DNA from: an uncultured Paracoccaceae bacterium | Lineage (GTDB): Bacteria; Pseudomonadota; Alphaproteobacteria; Rhodobacterales; Rhodobacteraceae | Reading direction: 5' to 3' | NCBI GenBank assembly: GCA_947493335.1 | Contig: CANLQO010000001.1 | Location: 124,001 to 188,000, forward strand | Length of the DNA stretch: 64,000 nt | Shown: positions 50,456 to 59,551 of the stretch, in pieces | How the letters are laid out: each line of letters starts with the position of its first letter | How positions within the stretch are numbered: position 1 is the first letter of the stretch | Translations under genes and position numbers: made by a program | Notes under the pieces: generated by a model | Database searches by the model: none | Told to the model about the DNA's origin: nothing | Seen by the model: only the letters and a program-made list of their open reading frames with translations

Positions 50456-52063
50456 TTAGGTGAATTCGGTGGTGCCCCACATGTAGGCGTAGCCATTGCC
50501 GGGCAGGGTGAGGGTTGCGCCATCGAGCGTGGCGTGATGCGGACCGACAAGCCGGGTGTCACCAACGGTAAGCGTTTGGGGGCTGTCGGAGAGGTTGAAG
50601 ACGCAGGTGAGCGTCTGTTCCGGGGCCGTGCGCGTGAAGGCCAGCACCGGGTCGGGAGCATCCAGAAAACGCGTTTTGCCGAGGGTCAGTGACACGTTGG
50701 CTTTGCGAAAGGCGATGACCGCGCGGTAGTGGTGCAGAACGCTGTCGTTTGCGGCCTCTTGCGCGGCGACCGCGCGAGCAGCTTGCGGCGGTTTGACCGG
50801 CAACCACGGCGAACCGGTGGAAAACCCGGCATGGGACGCATCCGTTTCCCAGACCATGGGCGTGCGGCAGCCGTCGCGACCCTTGACCGCGGGCCAGTAG
50901 CGCAGCGCGGGGGGGTCGGTCAGCTCATCATAGGTGAGTTCTGTTTCGGTCTGGCCAAGCTCTTCGCCGTTGTAGATGCCGATGGTGCCTTCAAACGCGC
51001 AGAGCATCGCGATGGATTGGCGTGCGACGGCGTCTTCACTGACCGAACGATCCGCCCAGCGGGTGGCGTGCCGTGGCACATCGTGGTTGGAAAAGGACCA
51101 TTTCGGGTGGCCATCCGGCGCGCCTTTCTGGAAGCCCTCAATGCAGCGACGGAAGTGATCCGGTTCCCAGTCAGGGCCGAGCATGGCAAAGCTATAGGCC
51201 ATGTGCAGGCGATCGGACCCGGCGGTGTATTCGCCCATGATCTCGATGCTGCGGTCGCCCATTTCGCCCACCTCGCCGACCATCATGATGTCGTCATACT
51301 GGTCCGTCAGGCGGCGGAGTTTTTCAAGAAAACCAAGGTTCTCTGGCCGGGTCTTGTTGTAGATGTTCTGCTGCATACCATAAAGGTCGGTCGCCATCAC
51401 CTGAGGCTTGGCATTGGCAGGCGGGTTGGAGCGCAGTTGCTGGTCGTGGAAGTAGTAGTTGACCGTGTCCAGCCGGAAGCCATCAAGCCCACGGTCGAGC
51501 CAGAACTTGCAGGTTGCGAGGATTGCATCAACGACGTCGGGGTTGTGAAAGTTCAAGTCCGGCTGGCTCGCCAGAAAGTTGTGCAGATAGTATTGCCCGC
51601 GACCGGGGTCAAATTCCCATGCGGGGCCGCCGAAGTGACTGTGCCAGTTCGTCGGTGGGCTGCCGTCGGGCAGGGGATCGGCCCAGACGTACCAATCTGC
51701 CTTGGCGTTGCTGCGGTCCTTGCGCGAGGCTTTGAACCACGGGTGCTGGTCTGATGTATGCGACAGGACCTGATCGGTGATGACCTTGAGGCCAAGGTCG
51801 TGGGCGGTGGCGATCAGCGCGTCGAAATCAGCAAGCGTACCAAAGAGGGGGTCAATGTCGGTATAGTCGCTGACGTCATAGCCCATGTCCTTTTGCGGCG
51901 ACATGAAAATGGGCGACAGCCAGATACAGTCCACACCAAGTGAGGCCACATGCGGCAAGCGGCGGGTAATGCCAGCCAAATCGCCGACACCATCGCCGGT
52001 CGTGTCCTGGAATGAGCGCGGATAGATCTGATAGATCACCGCATCCCGCCACCATTCGCGCAT
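50456..52063 (-). CDS. aglA: Alpha-glucosidase, glycoside hydrolase family 13
   Basis: A 535-residue cytoplasmic alpha-glucosidase hydrolysing maltose or other alpha-glucosides after uptake. The four conserved GH13 regions are present: DQVLSHTSDQH, the nucleophile aspartate in GFRLDTVNYYFHD, the acid/base glutamate in MMVGEVGEMG and the transition-state aspartate in SNHDVPRHATRW. The start WWRDAVIYQIYPRSFQDTTGDGVGDLAGI is typical of the alpha-glucosidase/trehalose hydrolase subgroup. No signal peptide is present. It is the first gene of the minus-strand operon, 175 bases from the divergent LacI gene. Confidence 0.94.
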   Translation of the reverse strand: MREWWRDAVIYQIYPRSFQDTTGDGVGDLAGITRRLPHVASLGVDCIWLSPIFMSPQKDMGYDVSDYTDIDPLFGTLADFDALIATAHDLGLKVITDQVLSHTSDQHPWFKASRKDRSNAKADWYVWADPLPDGSPPTNWHSHFGGPAWEFDPGRGQYYLHNFLASQPDLNFHNPDVVDAILATCKFWLDRGLDGFRLDTVNYYFHDQQLRSNPPANAKPQVMATDLYGMQQNIYNKTRPENLGFLEKLRRLTDQYDDIMMVGEVGEMGDRSIEIMGEYTAGSDRLHMAYSFAMLGPDWEPDHFRRCIEGFQKGAPDGHPKWSFSNHDVPRHATRWADRSVSEDAVARQSIAMLCAFEGTIGIYNGEELGQTETELTYDELTDPPALRYWPAVKGRDGCRTPMVWETDASHAGFSTGSPWLPVKPPQAARAVAAQEAANDSVLHHYRAVIAFRKANVSLTLGKTRFLDAPDPVLAFTRTAPEQTLTCVFNLSDSPQTLTVGDTRLVGPHHATLDGATLTLPGNGYAYMWGTTEFT

Positions 52064-52125
52064 GAATTCCCCCCGTTCGGATTGATCCGATTCGCAGGGA
52101 ACTTATCAAACACGCGGAAATTTTC

Positions 52126-52135
52126 AAAACGTTTT
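52126..52135. promoter_or_regulatory. LacI-type operator candidate 1
   Basis: AAAACGTTTT, a 10-base palindrome centred on CG as in LacI/GalR family operators, 63 bases upstream of the glucosidase start and about 100 bases from the regulator start. Confidence 0.5.
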
Positions 52136-52212
52136 AAATTTGGCAATTCTGTTGCTTTCGAAGGTAAAGTGGGTAAATTGTGGCGGTGCTGACCTAAGGT
52201 GAGCATTAGAAT

Positions 52213-52227
52213 TTGAAACGGTTTGAA
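52213..52227. promoter_or_regulatory. LacI-type operator candidate 2
   Basis: TTGAAACGGTTTGAA, an inverted repeat with an AAACGGTTT core, 11 bases upstream of the regulator ATG. Together with the site at 52126 (distance about 90 bases) it could allow looping of the divergent promoter region. Confidence 0.45.
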
Positions 52228-52237
52228 TGGCGCGCTT

Positions 52238-53293
52238 ATGGCAACGCTCAAAGACATCGGGACAGAACTGGGGCTATCAACGGCGACTGTTTCGCGGGCT
52301 TTGAACGGGTTTCCCGAGGTGAACGCCAAGACCCGCGACAAGGTGCGCAAGACCGCTGACAAGTTGGGCTATCGGCCAAATCGATCCGCGCAAAGGTTGG
52401 TGACCGGGCGATCCGGCATGGTGGGGATGATTGTGAAGATCAGACCTGACCTAAGTGCCGACCAGACCTTTGTCGAGATACTGACAGGTCTGACGGCCGC
52501 CCTGGCAAAGCGGGATACGGATCTGGTACTGGCCGTGGATCAGGACCCGGACCCGGTTGCTGCCTACAAGCGTATGTTGGAGCGCGACATGCTGGATGGC
52601 TTCATCCTGAATGCGCCCGTGCCCCAAGATCCGCGGGTGGATTTCCTGACGCAGGCCGGGGTGCCCTTTGTGATGCATGGCCAATGCCGCAATGACGCGG
52701 CCTATCCGTTCTATAGTATCGACAACCAAGGGGTGAGTGCCGAGGCTGTCGGAATGCTGACGGCGCTCGGGCACAAGCGCATTGCCCTACTGAACGGTGA
52801 TCCCGGCCACGCCTATGCAGCCGACCGGTTGGCGGGATTTGCCGCGGCGATGCGCAGCGCCGATTTGCGGGTGCCAGTGGCCTTCATGGCCGGGGCGGCG
52901 CCGTCGGAAAGCTTTGGCTATGCACAGGCGCTGGCGATGCTGGCGGGCCAGCACGGCACGCCGCCAACGGCATTCGTCTGTGCCTCGACCCTGATCGCTG
53001 CGGGCGTGATGCAGGCGGTGGAAGATCGCGGGCTTCGCGTGCCTGATGACGTGTCGGTCATTGCCCATGACGACGCTTTGCCGCAGACCCGTGCGATTAA
53101 CTTTTCACCAGCTTTGACCGTGACGCGCGCGCCTTTGCGCGACGCCTGCGCACCGCTTGCAAACCACCTGATCGACCATATCAACGGCACGCCCGCGCGG
53201 GCGCTGCAGACCCTGCTTCGGGCAGAGCTGATCCGACGCGGATCGACCGGCCCGGTCCCATCCGGAGGAGAGATGCCATGGCCCTCGACGTGA
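52238..53293 (+). CDS. LacI family regulator of the maltose locus
   Basis: A 351-residue LacI/GalR regulator: HTH at the amino terminus (ATLKDIGTELGLSTATVSRALNGFPEVN, followed by the hinge YRPNRSAQRLVTGRSG) and a periplasmic-binding-protein-like sugar domain. The start at 52238 begins the HTH correctly. It overlaps the malK gene by 16 bases and is divergent from the glucosidase-malEFG operon, so it should control both. The position corresponds to AglR in other alphaproteobacteria; the inducer is probably an alpha-glucoside. Confidence 0.93.
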   Translation: MATLKDIGTELGLSTATVSRALNGFPEVNAKTRDKVRKTADKLGYRPNRSAQRLVTGRSGMVGMIVKIRPDLSADQTFVEILTGLTAALAKRDTDLVLAVDQDPDPVAAYKRMLERDMLDGFILNAPVPQDPRVDFLTQAGVPFVMHGQCRNDAAYPFYSIDNQGVSAEAVGMLTALGHKRIALLNGDPGHAYAADRLAGFAAAMRSADLRVPVAFMAGAAPSESFGYAQALAMLAGQHGTPPTAFVCASTLIAAGVMQAVEDRGLRVPDDVSVIAHDDALPQTRAINFSPALTVTRAPLRDACAPLANHLIDHINGTPARALQTLLRAELIRRGSTGPVPSGGEMPWPST

Positions 53294-54345
53294 CGACGCA
53301 AGCCGCCCTTGAGGTGCGCAACCTGAAGAAATCCTATGGGGTTGTCGATGTCCTGCATGACATTGATCTGGCCATGGAACCGGGGGAGTTTCTGGTGTTG
53401 GTCGGGCCGTCCGGTTGCGGCAAGTCGACCTTGCTGAATTGCATTGCAGGGCTGGAAGAGATCACCGGTGGCGCGTTGGTGATCGGTGGACGGGATGTCA
53501 CGCATGAGACGCCCAAGGACCGCGATATCGCGATGGTGTTCCAAAGTTACGCTTTGTATCCAACGATGACGGTGGGCGAGAACATCGGGTTTGGGATGAA
53601 AATCCGCCGGGTGCCAAAGGCGCAGATGGACGCCAAAATTCAGGAGGTCGCAACGCTTTTGCAGATTGACCACCTGCTGGACCGACAGCCGGGGCAATTG
53701 TCGGGTGGGCAAAGGCAACGGGTGGCGATGGGTCGCGCGCTGGTGCGGGACCCCAAGCTGTTTTTGTTTGATGAGCCGCTGTCGAACCTTGATGCCAAGT
53801 TGCGGGTCGAGATGCGGGCCGAAATCAAGAAGCTGCACAAGACAACCGGCAAGAGCATCGTCTATGTGACCCACGACCAGATTGAGGCGATGACGCTGGC
53901 AAGCCGGATCGTGGTGCTGAAGGACGGTTTTGTGCAGCAGATCGGGACGCCGGAAGAGATCTATGATCGTCCGGCGAATACCTTTGTGGCGGATTTCATG
54001 GGCTCGCCGCCGATGAACCTGATCCCGGCAAAGGTGACGGATGGGGCGCTGATCGTGGGCGAGAGCACCTTGGCCATCGACACCAATGGGTTGCCGGATC
54101 AGGTTACGCTTGGGATCAGGCCAGAGCAGTTGTCACTGGGCGGGGACGATCTGCGTGTCACCCCCACGATGATCGAGAACACGGGCGCGGAATGCTACGT
54201 GCAGTTCGCGCTGGCCGGTGTCAATGTGACGGCCAAATTGCCGGGGCGCATGGACGAGGACAGAACCGAAGCGCTGTCGTTGGGCGTGAATCGCCAGAAG
54301 CTATGTCTGTTTGACGCGCAAACCGGCGCGCGGATTGCGCGCTAG
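53278..54345 (+). CDS. malK: Alpha-glucoside ABC transporter ATPase MalK
   Basis: A 355-residue ABC transporter ATPase of the MalK/UgpC type. Walker A is GPSGCGKST, the signature is LSGGQRQRVAMGRAL, Walker B is LFLFDEPLSNLDA, the switch histidine is in VTHDQ, and the carboxy-terminal regulatory domain begins near residue 240 (FMGSPPMNLIPAKV). It serves the malEFG transporter on the other strand. GGAGGA lies just upstream of the ATG at 53278. It overlaps the end of the LacI gene. Confidence 0.95.
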   Translation: MALDVTTQAALEVRNLKKSYGVVDVLHDIDLAMEPGEFLVLVGPSGCGKSTLLNCIAGLEEITGGALVIGGRDVTHETPKDRDIAMVFQSYALYPTMTVGENIGFGMKIRRVPKAQMDAKIQEVATLLQIDHLLDRQPGQLSGGQRQRVAMGRALVRDPKLFLFDEPLSNLDAKLRVEMRAEIKKLHKTTGKSIVYVTHDQIEAMTLASRIVVLKDGFVQQIGTPEEIYDRPANTFVADFMGSPPMNLIPAKVTDGALIVGESTLAIDTNGLPDQVTLGIRPEQLSLGGDDLRVTPTMIENTGAECYVQFALAGVNVTAKLPGRMDEDRTEALSLGVNRQKLCLFDAQTGARIAR

Positions 54346-54381
54346 ACGTCAAACCAGTTTTAGGTGTGGGCAAATACGACT

Positions 54382-54395
54382 TGTCCTTTTGGACA
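54382..54395 (+). terminator. Short hairpin after malK
   Basis: Stem TGTCC/GGACA with a TTTT loop, 37 bases after the malK stop. It is short and no T-run follows, so this is a weak terminator candidate. The rest of the gap (54346-54519) has an inverted repeat, GTCAACG at 54439-54445 and CGTTGAC at 54457-54463, which may be an operator for the next gene. Confidence 0.3.
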
Positions 54396-54519
54396 GGTTG
54401 GCACGGTTTTCACGGAATACTCACGCAGCTTCCCTTGCGTCAACGGTCCTGCGTGGCGTTGACTTGACCCATTGATACGCGGGCCACGCGGTCCGCCGTT
54501 ATTCTTTTTGGGGGAAGTT

Positions 54520-57492
54520 ATGGCGACGTTTAATGAAACGGTGACGATTGATGGCGTGAATGATGTTACCATTTTTGGAAGTTTTTACCCGTTATCGACG
54601 GACTATTACGACGGGACAATCTACGGCGGTTTGGGTCCTGGTGACGACGGGACGCTGACGCTGAATTGGACGAACGACTGGTTCATAAGTGTTTTGGATT
54701 TCTACAGCGACGGACTGCTGGACTTGACGATCAATGATGTGTCGGACGGCGGTGTGAACTCATTTTATTTGTTGGTCACGGGGTCGGGTCATAATGAGAT
54801 CACGCTAAGCGAGACCTATTTCGGGACGATAACGACCTACAATGCCTTTTCGACGCACAACATCTACACCGGTGAATACGGAGGAGATGAGGTTTTTCTA
54901 CAGGACGGTAATGATACGGTTACAACCGGTGGCGGGAACGTTCACTCCATACGATTGGGTGACGGCAACAACACCTTGGTCGTGGGGAGCGGCGGCGAAG
55001 TGAATACCGCCGGTGCGGGGTTCGGCGACGACAACTTCACCACCTTTGGTTATGTCCAATCGATCAACTTGGCCGGTGGCAACAACACGCTCAATCTGCA
55101 TGGCGGGGCAGAATCCGCAATTTTGGGAGACGGCGATGATGATGTCGTTGTATCGACCAACTTTGTCAGGGCAATCAACCTAGGGCACGGGAACAACACC
55201 CTTCAGGTTGACAGTGGCGATGTCGAGTTTGTCACAGCCGGGTGGGGAGATGACGTCGTTACTGTCAACTTTGGACAAATTGGGACCGTTTATCTGGGCG
55301 AAGGTGACAACACGCTCAACGTTGTTGATCAGAGCGTTTATCATGCCCAATTCGGAGACGGCAACGACACACTCAACATCTTCAATGACAACATTGACAT
55401 CGTTCAAATGAATGCGGGCAATGATGTCGTTAATGGCGGCATCGGAGGTGCCGACTATATCGACATGAATGACGGGGACGACACTGTCTTCATGGGTGAT
55501 GGCGATATCAACATCCTGAAAATGGGCGACGGATTTGATCGCGTGTTTGGGGGCGCGGGTGGCATTGATTTCCTTGAGTTTCAGGATGGTAACGGCGTTT
55601 TCACGCAAGGCGATGGCGGAGTCGGTGCGATCGCGGCGCGAGACGGTGACATGAACATTTTCCTGCAGGCAGGTGGAGACAGCATCGGCAATATTGATCT
55701 GGGGTCTGGAAATAATCGGATCATAACGGGCGATCATTACTACGGGTCCATTCGCACAAATGACGGCGACAACACGATCACAATCAACCAACTCGGGAAT
55801 GTTGGAAGCATCAGAACTGGCAATGGCGTCGACAATGTGCTGGTCAAGGGCGATGTCGGCCAGCTTGATCTCGGTTCGGGCCACAATGAGTTGATCGTGG
55901 ATGGCTTCGTCAATTCTGCGACCATGGGGTTCCAGAACGACACTGTCTATGTGCGCGGCACGGCGCAGGTGAATGACCTGAATATGGGGGATGGCTTTAA
56001 TGAGTTGATCCATTCGGGAAACCACATCGGCTCAATCACAAGCTACGGCAAGACCGACAAGGTGACGCTGATCAACGGGGCATCGGCGGACATGATCAAC
56101 ATGGGCGGCGGCAAGAACCAGTTCACCCATCGCGGCAGCTGGGTGGAATCCGTCATCATGTATGGCGAGCAGGATTTCCTTGTCATGGCGGCGGGCAGTC
56201 AGGCCGGATCAATCCGCATGGGAGGTGGCAACAACCGCTTTGTGATGCGGGGGGATCACCTTGAGACTTTGATCGGTCATGGTGAGGACGATACCGTCTT
56301 TGCCTATGACGGGCAGATAAATTTCATGAACCTTGGGAGTGGCAACAATGTGTTGCGGGTGAATGGCGGGCAGGTTGATCAGTTCTCCTCCTACGATGGC
56401 GACGATCAGATCATCATCTTTTCGGGCAAGGTGGATGTGATCAAGGCAGGTAGCGGGAACAATTTTATCCGGCTTGGTGATCAATATGTGCAGGCGGTTT
56501 ATGCCCATGAAGGCGATGACACGGTTGAGATTCGGGATCACGACGTAGGCGTCGTCAGGCTGGATGGCGGCAACAACACCGTGCAGGGTTACATCGGCGG
56601 GGCGGGTGCCATTGTGACATTTGATGGGGACGACACCGTGGTGTTGCGGGATGGCGGAGCGGATGTCGTGCGTGTTGGAGACGGGGCAAACACCGTCACG
56701 ACTGGCGAAGGCTGGGTATCCGTGATCCGGTCAGGTGACGGCACAGATACGGTCAATGTTGGATTTGGTGGTGCGGGGTTCGTTGAAACAGGTGGTGGAA
56801 ACGATGTCGTCAACCAATTTGGGTCGCTTGGTACGGTTCGTATGGGTGATGGCGAGGACACCTTTTATGCGTCTGAAGAAGGCGTTTCACTGGTGCTGAT
56901 GGGTGCCGACAATGACACTGTTGTCCTGCTGCCCGAAGGCTCTGGCCAATATGATGGCGGAAGTGGCTTTGATACCATCGATCTCTCAGCGATGGCGACA
57001 TCGCTTTATGTTGACTTTGATCTGATCGGCTATTGGCAAAACATCGGGGCACCTTTGGGCGACTATGAAATTGATGCTGTTGGCTTCTATGGGTTCTTTT
57101 CGTTCGAGGCCGTTATCGGGACAGAATTTGCGGACACATTCTTTGCATACCGTTACCGGGACACGACGTTTGAAGGGCGTGGCGGCAATGACGATCTGAA
57201 CGGCTCTGTGCTGAACGATACGCTGATTGGCGGTGCCGATGACGACGATTTGTTTGGTGGCGCCGGGATGGACCGTTTTGAGTTCTTCGCGAGCGAAGGC
57301 AGCGATACGGTCGAGGACTTCACCATCGGTGATGACCTGCTGTTCTTTGCCGGGGCCACGCAGTTGAGCGATCTGAGCTTTGGAGAAGTCGCGGGCAATG
57401 CAACGGTGGCCTTTAACGGCACCACGGCGACGCTTTTGGGGGTCAGTCAGCTGCAGGCCGAGGTTGCCAGCAACTTTGACTTTACCGTCTAG
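54520..57492 (+). CDS. Large 19-residue-repeat solenoid protein, RTX-type carboxy terminus
   Basis: A 990-residue acidic protein without cysteine or an amino-terminal signal peptide. Residues 1-140 form a non-repeated cap. About 142-808 is a tandem array of about 35 units of 19 residues such as INLGHGNNTLQVDSGDVEF and VYLGEGDNTLNVVDQSVYH, with alternate units tending to carry GNNT and GDDT. Residues about 887-930 are classic RTX calcium-binding repeats (GRGGNDDLNG, LIGGADDDDLFGGAGMDRFEF), followed by a tail ending NFDFTV, as in type I secretion substrates. A secreted calcium-dependent beta-solenoid is inferred. No secretion genes are adjacent. The start at 54520 follows GGGGGAAG. Confidence 0.82.
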   Translation: MATFNETVTIDGVNDVTIFGSFYPLSTDYYDGTIYGGLGPGDDGTLTLNWTNDWFISVLDFYSDGLLDLTINDVSDGGVNSFYLLVTGSGHNEITLSETYFGTITTYNAFSTHNIYTGEYGGDEVFLQDGNDTVTTGGGNVHSIRLGDGNNTLVVGSGGEVNTAGAGFGDDNFTTFGYVQSINLAGGNNTLNLHGGAESAILGDGDDDVVVSTNFVRAINLGHGNNTLQVDSGDVEFVTAGWGDDVVTVNFGQIGTVYLGEGDNTLNVVDQSVYHAQFGDGNDTLNIFNDNIDIVQMNAGNDVVNGGIGGADYIDMNDGDDTVFMGDGDINILKMGDGFDRVFGGAGGIDFLEFQDGNGVFTQGDGGVGAIAARDGDMNIFLQAGGDSIGNIDLGSGNNRIITGDHYYGSIRTNDGDNTITINQLGNVGSIRTGNGVDNVLVKGDVGQLDLGSGHNELIVDGFVNSATMGFQNDTVYVRGTAQVNDLNMGDGFNELIHSGNHIGSITSYGKTDKVTLINGASADMINMGGGKNQFTHRGSWVESVIMYGEQDFLVMAAGSQAGSIRMGGGNNRFVMRGDHLETLIGHGEDDTVFAYDGQINFMNLGSGNNVLRVNGGQVDQFSSYDGDDQIIIFSGKVDVIKAGSGNNFIRLGDQYVQAVYAHEGDDTVEIRDHDVGVVRLDGGNNTVQGYIGGAGAIVTFDGDDTVVLRDGGADVVRVGDGANTVTTGEGWVSVIRSGDGTDTVNVGFGGAGFVETGGGNDVVNQFGSLGTVRMGDGEDTFYASEEGVSLVLMGADNDTVVLLPEGSGQYDGGSGFDTIDLSAMATSLYVDFDLIGYWQNIGAPLGDYEIDAVGFYGFFSFEAVIGTEFADTFFAYRYRDTTFEGRGGNDDLNGSVLNDTLIGGADDDDLFGGAGMDRFEFFASEGSDTVEDFTIGDDLLFFAGATQLSDLSFGEVAGNATVAFNGTTATLLGVSQLQAEVASNFDFTV
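54946..56940 (+). repeat. Array of about 35 57-base units coding 19-residue repeats
   Basis: The protein repeat has a 57-base period. The DNA copies are strongly diverged, so it is old and held by selection at protein level, not a recent tandem expansion. Conserved positions are a hydrophobic residue at the unit start, a G-x-G turn near positions 5-6 and N/D-N/D-T/x-hydrophobic near 7-10. Alternation of N-rich and D-rich units gives a 38-residue super-repeat. Confidence 0.85.
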
Positions 57493-57566
57493 CCTCGCGG
57501 ACAATTGCGGGTGCCGGATTGAACGGCGCCCGCCAAGGTCATAGAAGGGCGCAAAGAGGAGAGTTC

Positions 57567-58574
57567 ATGCGCGTTTTGGTGACTGGCGGGGCCGGCTATA
57601 TCGGGTCGCACACTTTGGTCGAGATGTTGGGGCAGGGCCACGAGGCGCTGGTGCTGGATGACTTTTCCAACGCGACGCCTGCGGTGCTGGACCGGGTGCG
57701 CAAGCTGACCAATGGCAAGGTGGATTGCGTCACCGGCGATGTGCGAGACGACCGTGTGCTTGAACAGGTCATGGATGAGTTTCGGCCTGAGGCGGTGATC
57801 CATTTCGCCGGCCTGAAGGCCGTGGGCGAGAGCATGGAAAAGCCGCTGGCCTACTACGACGTCAATGTGAACGGCACGATCCGGCTGGCCCGCGCAATGG
57901 ATCGGGTCGGTTGCCGCCGGATCATATTTTCAAGCAGCGCCACGGTTTACGGCGAGCCGCTTTATCTGCCCTATGATGAGGCGCACCCGCTGAACCCGAC
58001 AAGCGTCTATGGCCGCACCAAGATGATTGCAGAGCATATCCTGAGCGATTGGGCCAATGCGGGCGGCAAGACGGCGGTGCTGCTGCGGTATTTCAACCCT
58101 GTGGGCGCGCACGCCAGCGCCACGATCGGTGAGCATCCCGACGGGGTCCCCAACAACCTGATGCCGTTTATTGCGCAGGTGGCTGTGGGTAAGCGGGATC
58201 ATCTGTCAATTTTTGGCGATGATTACGACACCCCCGACGGCACTGGGCAGCGCGACTATATCCATGTGGTTGATCTGGCGCGGGCGCATGTGGCGGCGCT
58301 GGACTATGCAGCGAGTGCGCAGGGCGCGCGGCCCTTCAATATCGGCACCGGGCAACCCTATTCGGTGCGCGAAATGGTGCAGGCGTTTGAAGGGGCCTGC
58401 GGCAAGCCGATCCCCTGCAAGGTGGCTCCTCGGCGCGATGGTGATATCGCGGCGATGCAGGCCAACCCGGCCCGGGCCAAATCGGAACTTGGCTGGGTTG
58501 CAACCCATGGTCTGGATGACATGGCGCAAAGCACCTGGGCCTGGCAGTCCGGAAATCCGGACGGCTACGCCTAA
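57567..58574 (+). CDS. galE: UDP-glucose 4-epimerase
   Basis: A 335-residue extended SDR that interconverts UDP-glucose and UDP-galactose, supplying galactosyl units for surface polysaccharides. The NAD motif is VTGGAGYIGSHTLVEML, the catalytic serine and tyrosine are in IFSSSATVYGEPLYLP and SVYGRTKMIAEHIL, and RYFNPVGAHASATIGEHP with GTGQRDYIHVVDLA are GalE-specific. The start at 57567 follows GAGGAGA. It lies 75 bases after the repeat protein. Its stop interlocks with that of the convergent Crp/Fnr gene (CTAA). Confidence 0.96.
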   Translation: MRVLVTGGAGYIGSHTLVEMLGQGHEALVLDDFSNATPAVLDRVRKLTNGKVDCVTGDVRDDRVLEQVMDEFRPEAVIHFAGLKAVGESMEKPLAYYDVNVNGTIRLARAMDRVGCRRIIFSSSATVYGEPLYLPYDEAHPLNPTSVYGRTKMIAEHILSDWANAGGKTAVLLRYFNPVGAHASATIGEHPDGVPNNLMPFIAQVAVGKRDHLSIFGDDYDTPDGTGQRDYIHVVDLARAHVAALDYAASAQGARPFNIGTGQPYSVREMVQAFEGACGKPIPCKVAPRRDGDIAAMQANPARAKSELGWVATHGLDDMAQSTWAWQSGNPDGYA

Positions 58575-59311
58575 GGCGCGAAGGCGATCCAGCTGGTGTC
58601 GAGATCGATATAGCGGTCCTTGTATCCCACGCGTTTGGTCCAGCTATCGCGGTCCATGATGCGAATATAGGGCCGTGCGACGTCAATCTGGCCGGTCGTT
58701 GAGAGTTTGCGCATCAACCGGTTGACGTAGATATCCGTCAGGCCAAGTGCATCGCCGATATCCTTTTGCGACAGGTGCAAAGGGAACCTATCCGAGGGCT
58801 GATCGGTAAGCTGGGCAGTCCGGCTTTTCATCGACAGAATGAAGTGGATCAGCCTGTCTTCGGCGGACAAGCGGGTGATGGCGTGCAGGCGGTCACGCAA
58901 GGCGACCTCATCAAGGCTCGACATTGACAAAAGCAGTGCGAGCAAACGCGGGTGATCGTGGCCCAATTGCGAGAGCTGGCGCCGGTCAATCAGACAGACA
59001 GAGCCGTCGGTTTGCATTTGCACGTCATGGGGCGGGGCGGAAAACCCCAGATCGGCCAGGCCCACAACATCGCCGGGCATGTAAATCTGCGTGATCGTCG
59101 ATTGCCCGGTTGCAGAGGTGGCGCGGGCCACGGCCCAACCTGATTTGATAATTGCAATTCGGGCGTCCGCACGTGCGGGATCAAAAACCGCCGATCTTTT
59201 CTTGCGCGTAATTGTGTCGCGCTCCAGTTGCTCAAAATTGTCGCGTTCGTCTGGGGACAATGTCGTGTGCCGCTCCAGGCGCAGGAGGAACGCGCTTGTC
59301 GATGACTTCAT
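58571..59311 (-). CDS. Crp/Fnr family transcriptional regulator
   Basis: A 246-residue regulator with a cyclic-nucleotide-binding-like amino-terminal domain (about 30-130; GDVVGLADLGFSAPPHDVQ) and a Crp-type HTH (about 170-225; LSQKDIGDALGLTDIYVNRLMRKL). Only one cysteine is present, so an FNR-type iron-sulfur cluster is excluded, and the cAMP-binding arginine pattern is not evident. It belongs to the Crp/Fnr group of unknown signal that is common in alphaproteobacteria. The start at 59311 gives the usual length. A 240-base gap without a recognisable gene follows upstream. Confidence 0.92.
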   Translation of the reverse strand: MKSSTSAFLLRLERHTTLSPDERDNFEQLERDTITRKKRSAVFDPARADARIAIIKSGWAVARATSATGQSTITQIYMPGDVVGLADLGFSAPPHDVQMQTDGSVCLIDRRQLSQLGHDHPRLLALLLSMSSLDEVALRDRLHAITRLSAEDRLIHFILSMKSRTAQLTDQPSDRFPLHLSQKDIGDALGLTDIYVNRLMRKLSTTGQIDVARPYIRIMDRDSWTKRVGYKDRYIDLDTSWIAFAP

Positions 59312-59551
59312 TCGTGAATTCCCTTCCCACCACCAAACCGGCGCCAAACCCGCAGTGGTTGCAGGAATCGGCACCTAAACTTTCGGTCTCTCCACCTTCA
59401 CTATGTCACCAAAAATTTACACATTCTCGCCCTTCGTCACTAAATTGGTTTAGCTTCAACAGGTTTTTAGCACAGATGTGGGGCTTCTGCAGCGGTCTTT
59501 GGTGCCTGAAGGGTCCGGGATGCTGACACGGGCAGGTTGTGTGGGGCCCGG

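Noticed and set aside
54946-56940. Regular repeat array that might be a CRISPR array
   Set aside because: The 57-base period lies entirely in one reading frame, DNA copies are strongly diverged, and the protein repeat is conserved; there are no identical repeats with unique spacers and no cas genes.
59312-59551. Possible gene or terminator in the 240-base gap between the Crp/Fnr and LysR genes
   Set aside because: Short frames here have no ribosome binding site or motif, and no clear hairpin with a T-run was found; it is probably the promoter region of the Crp/Fnr gene.
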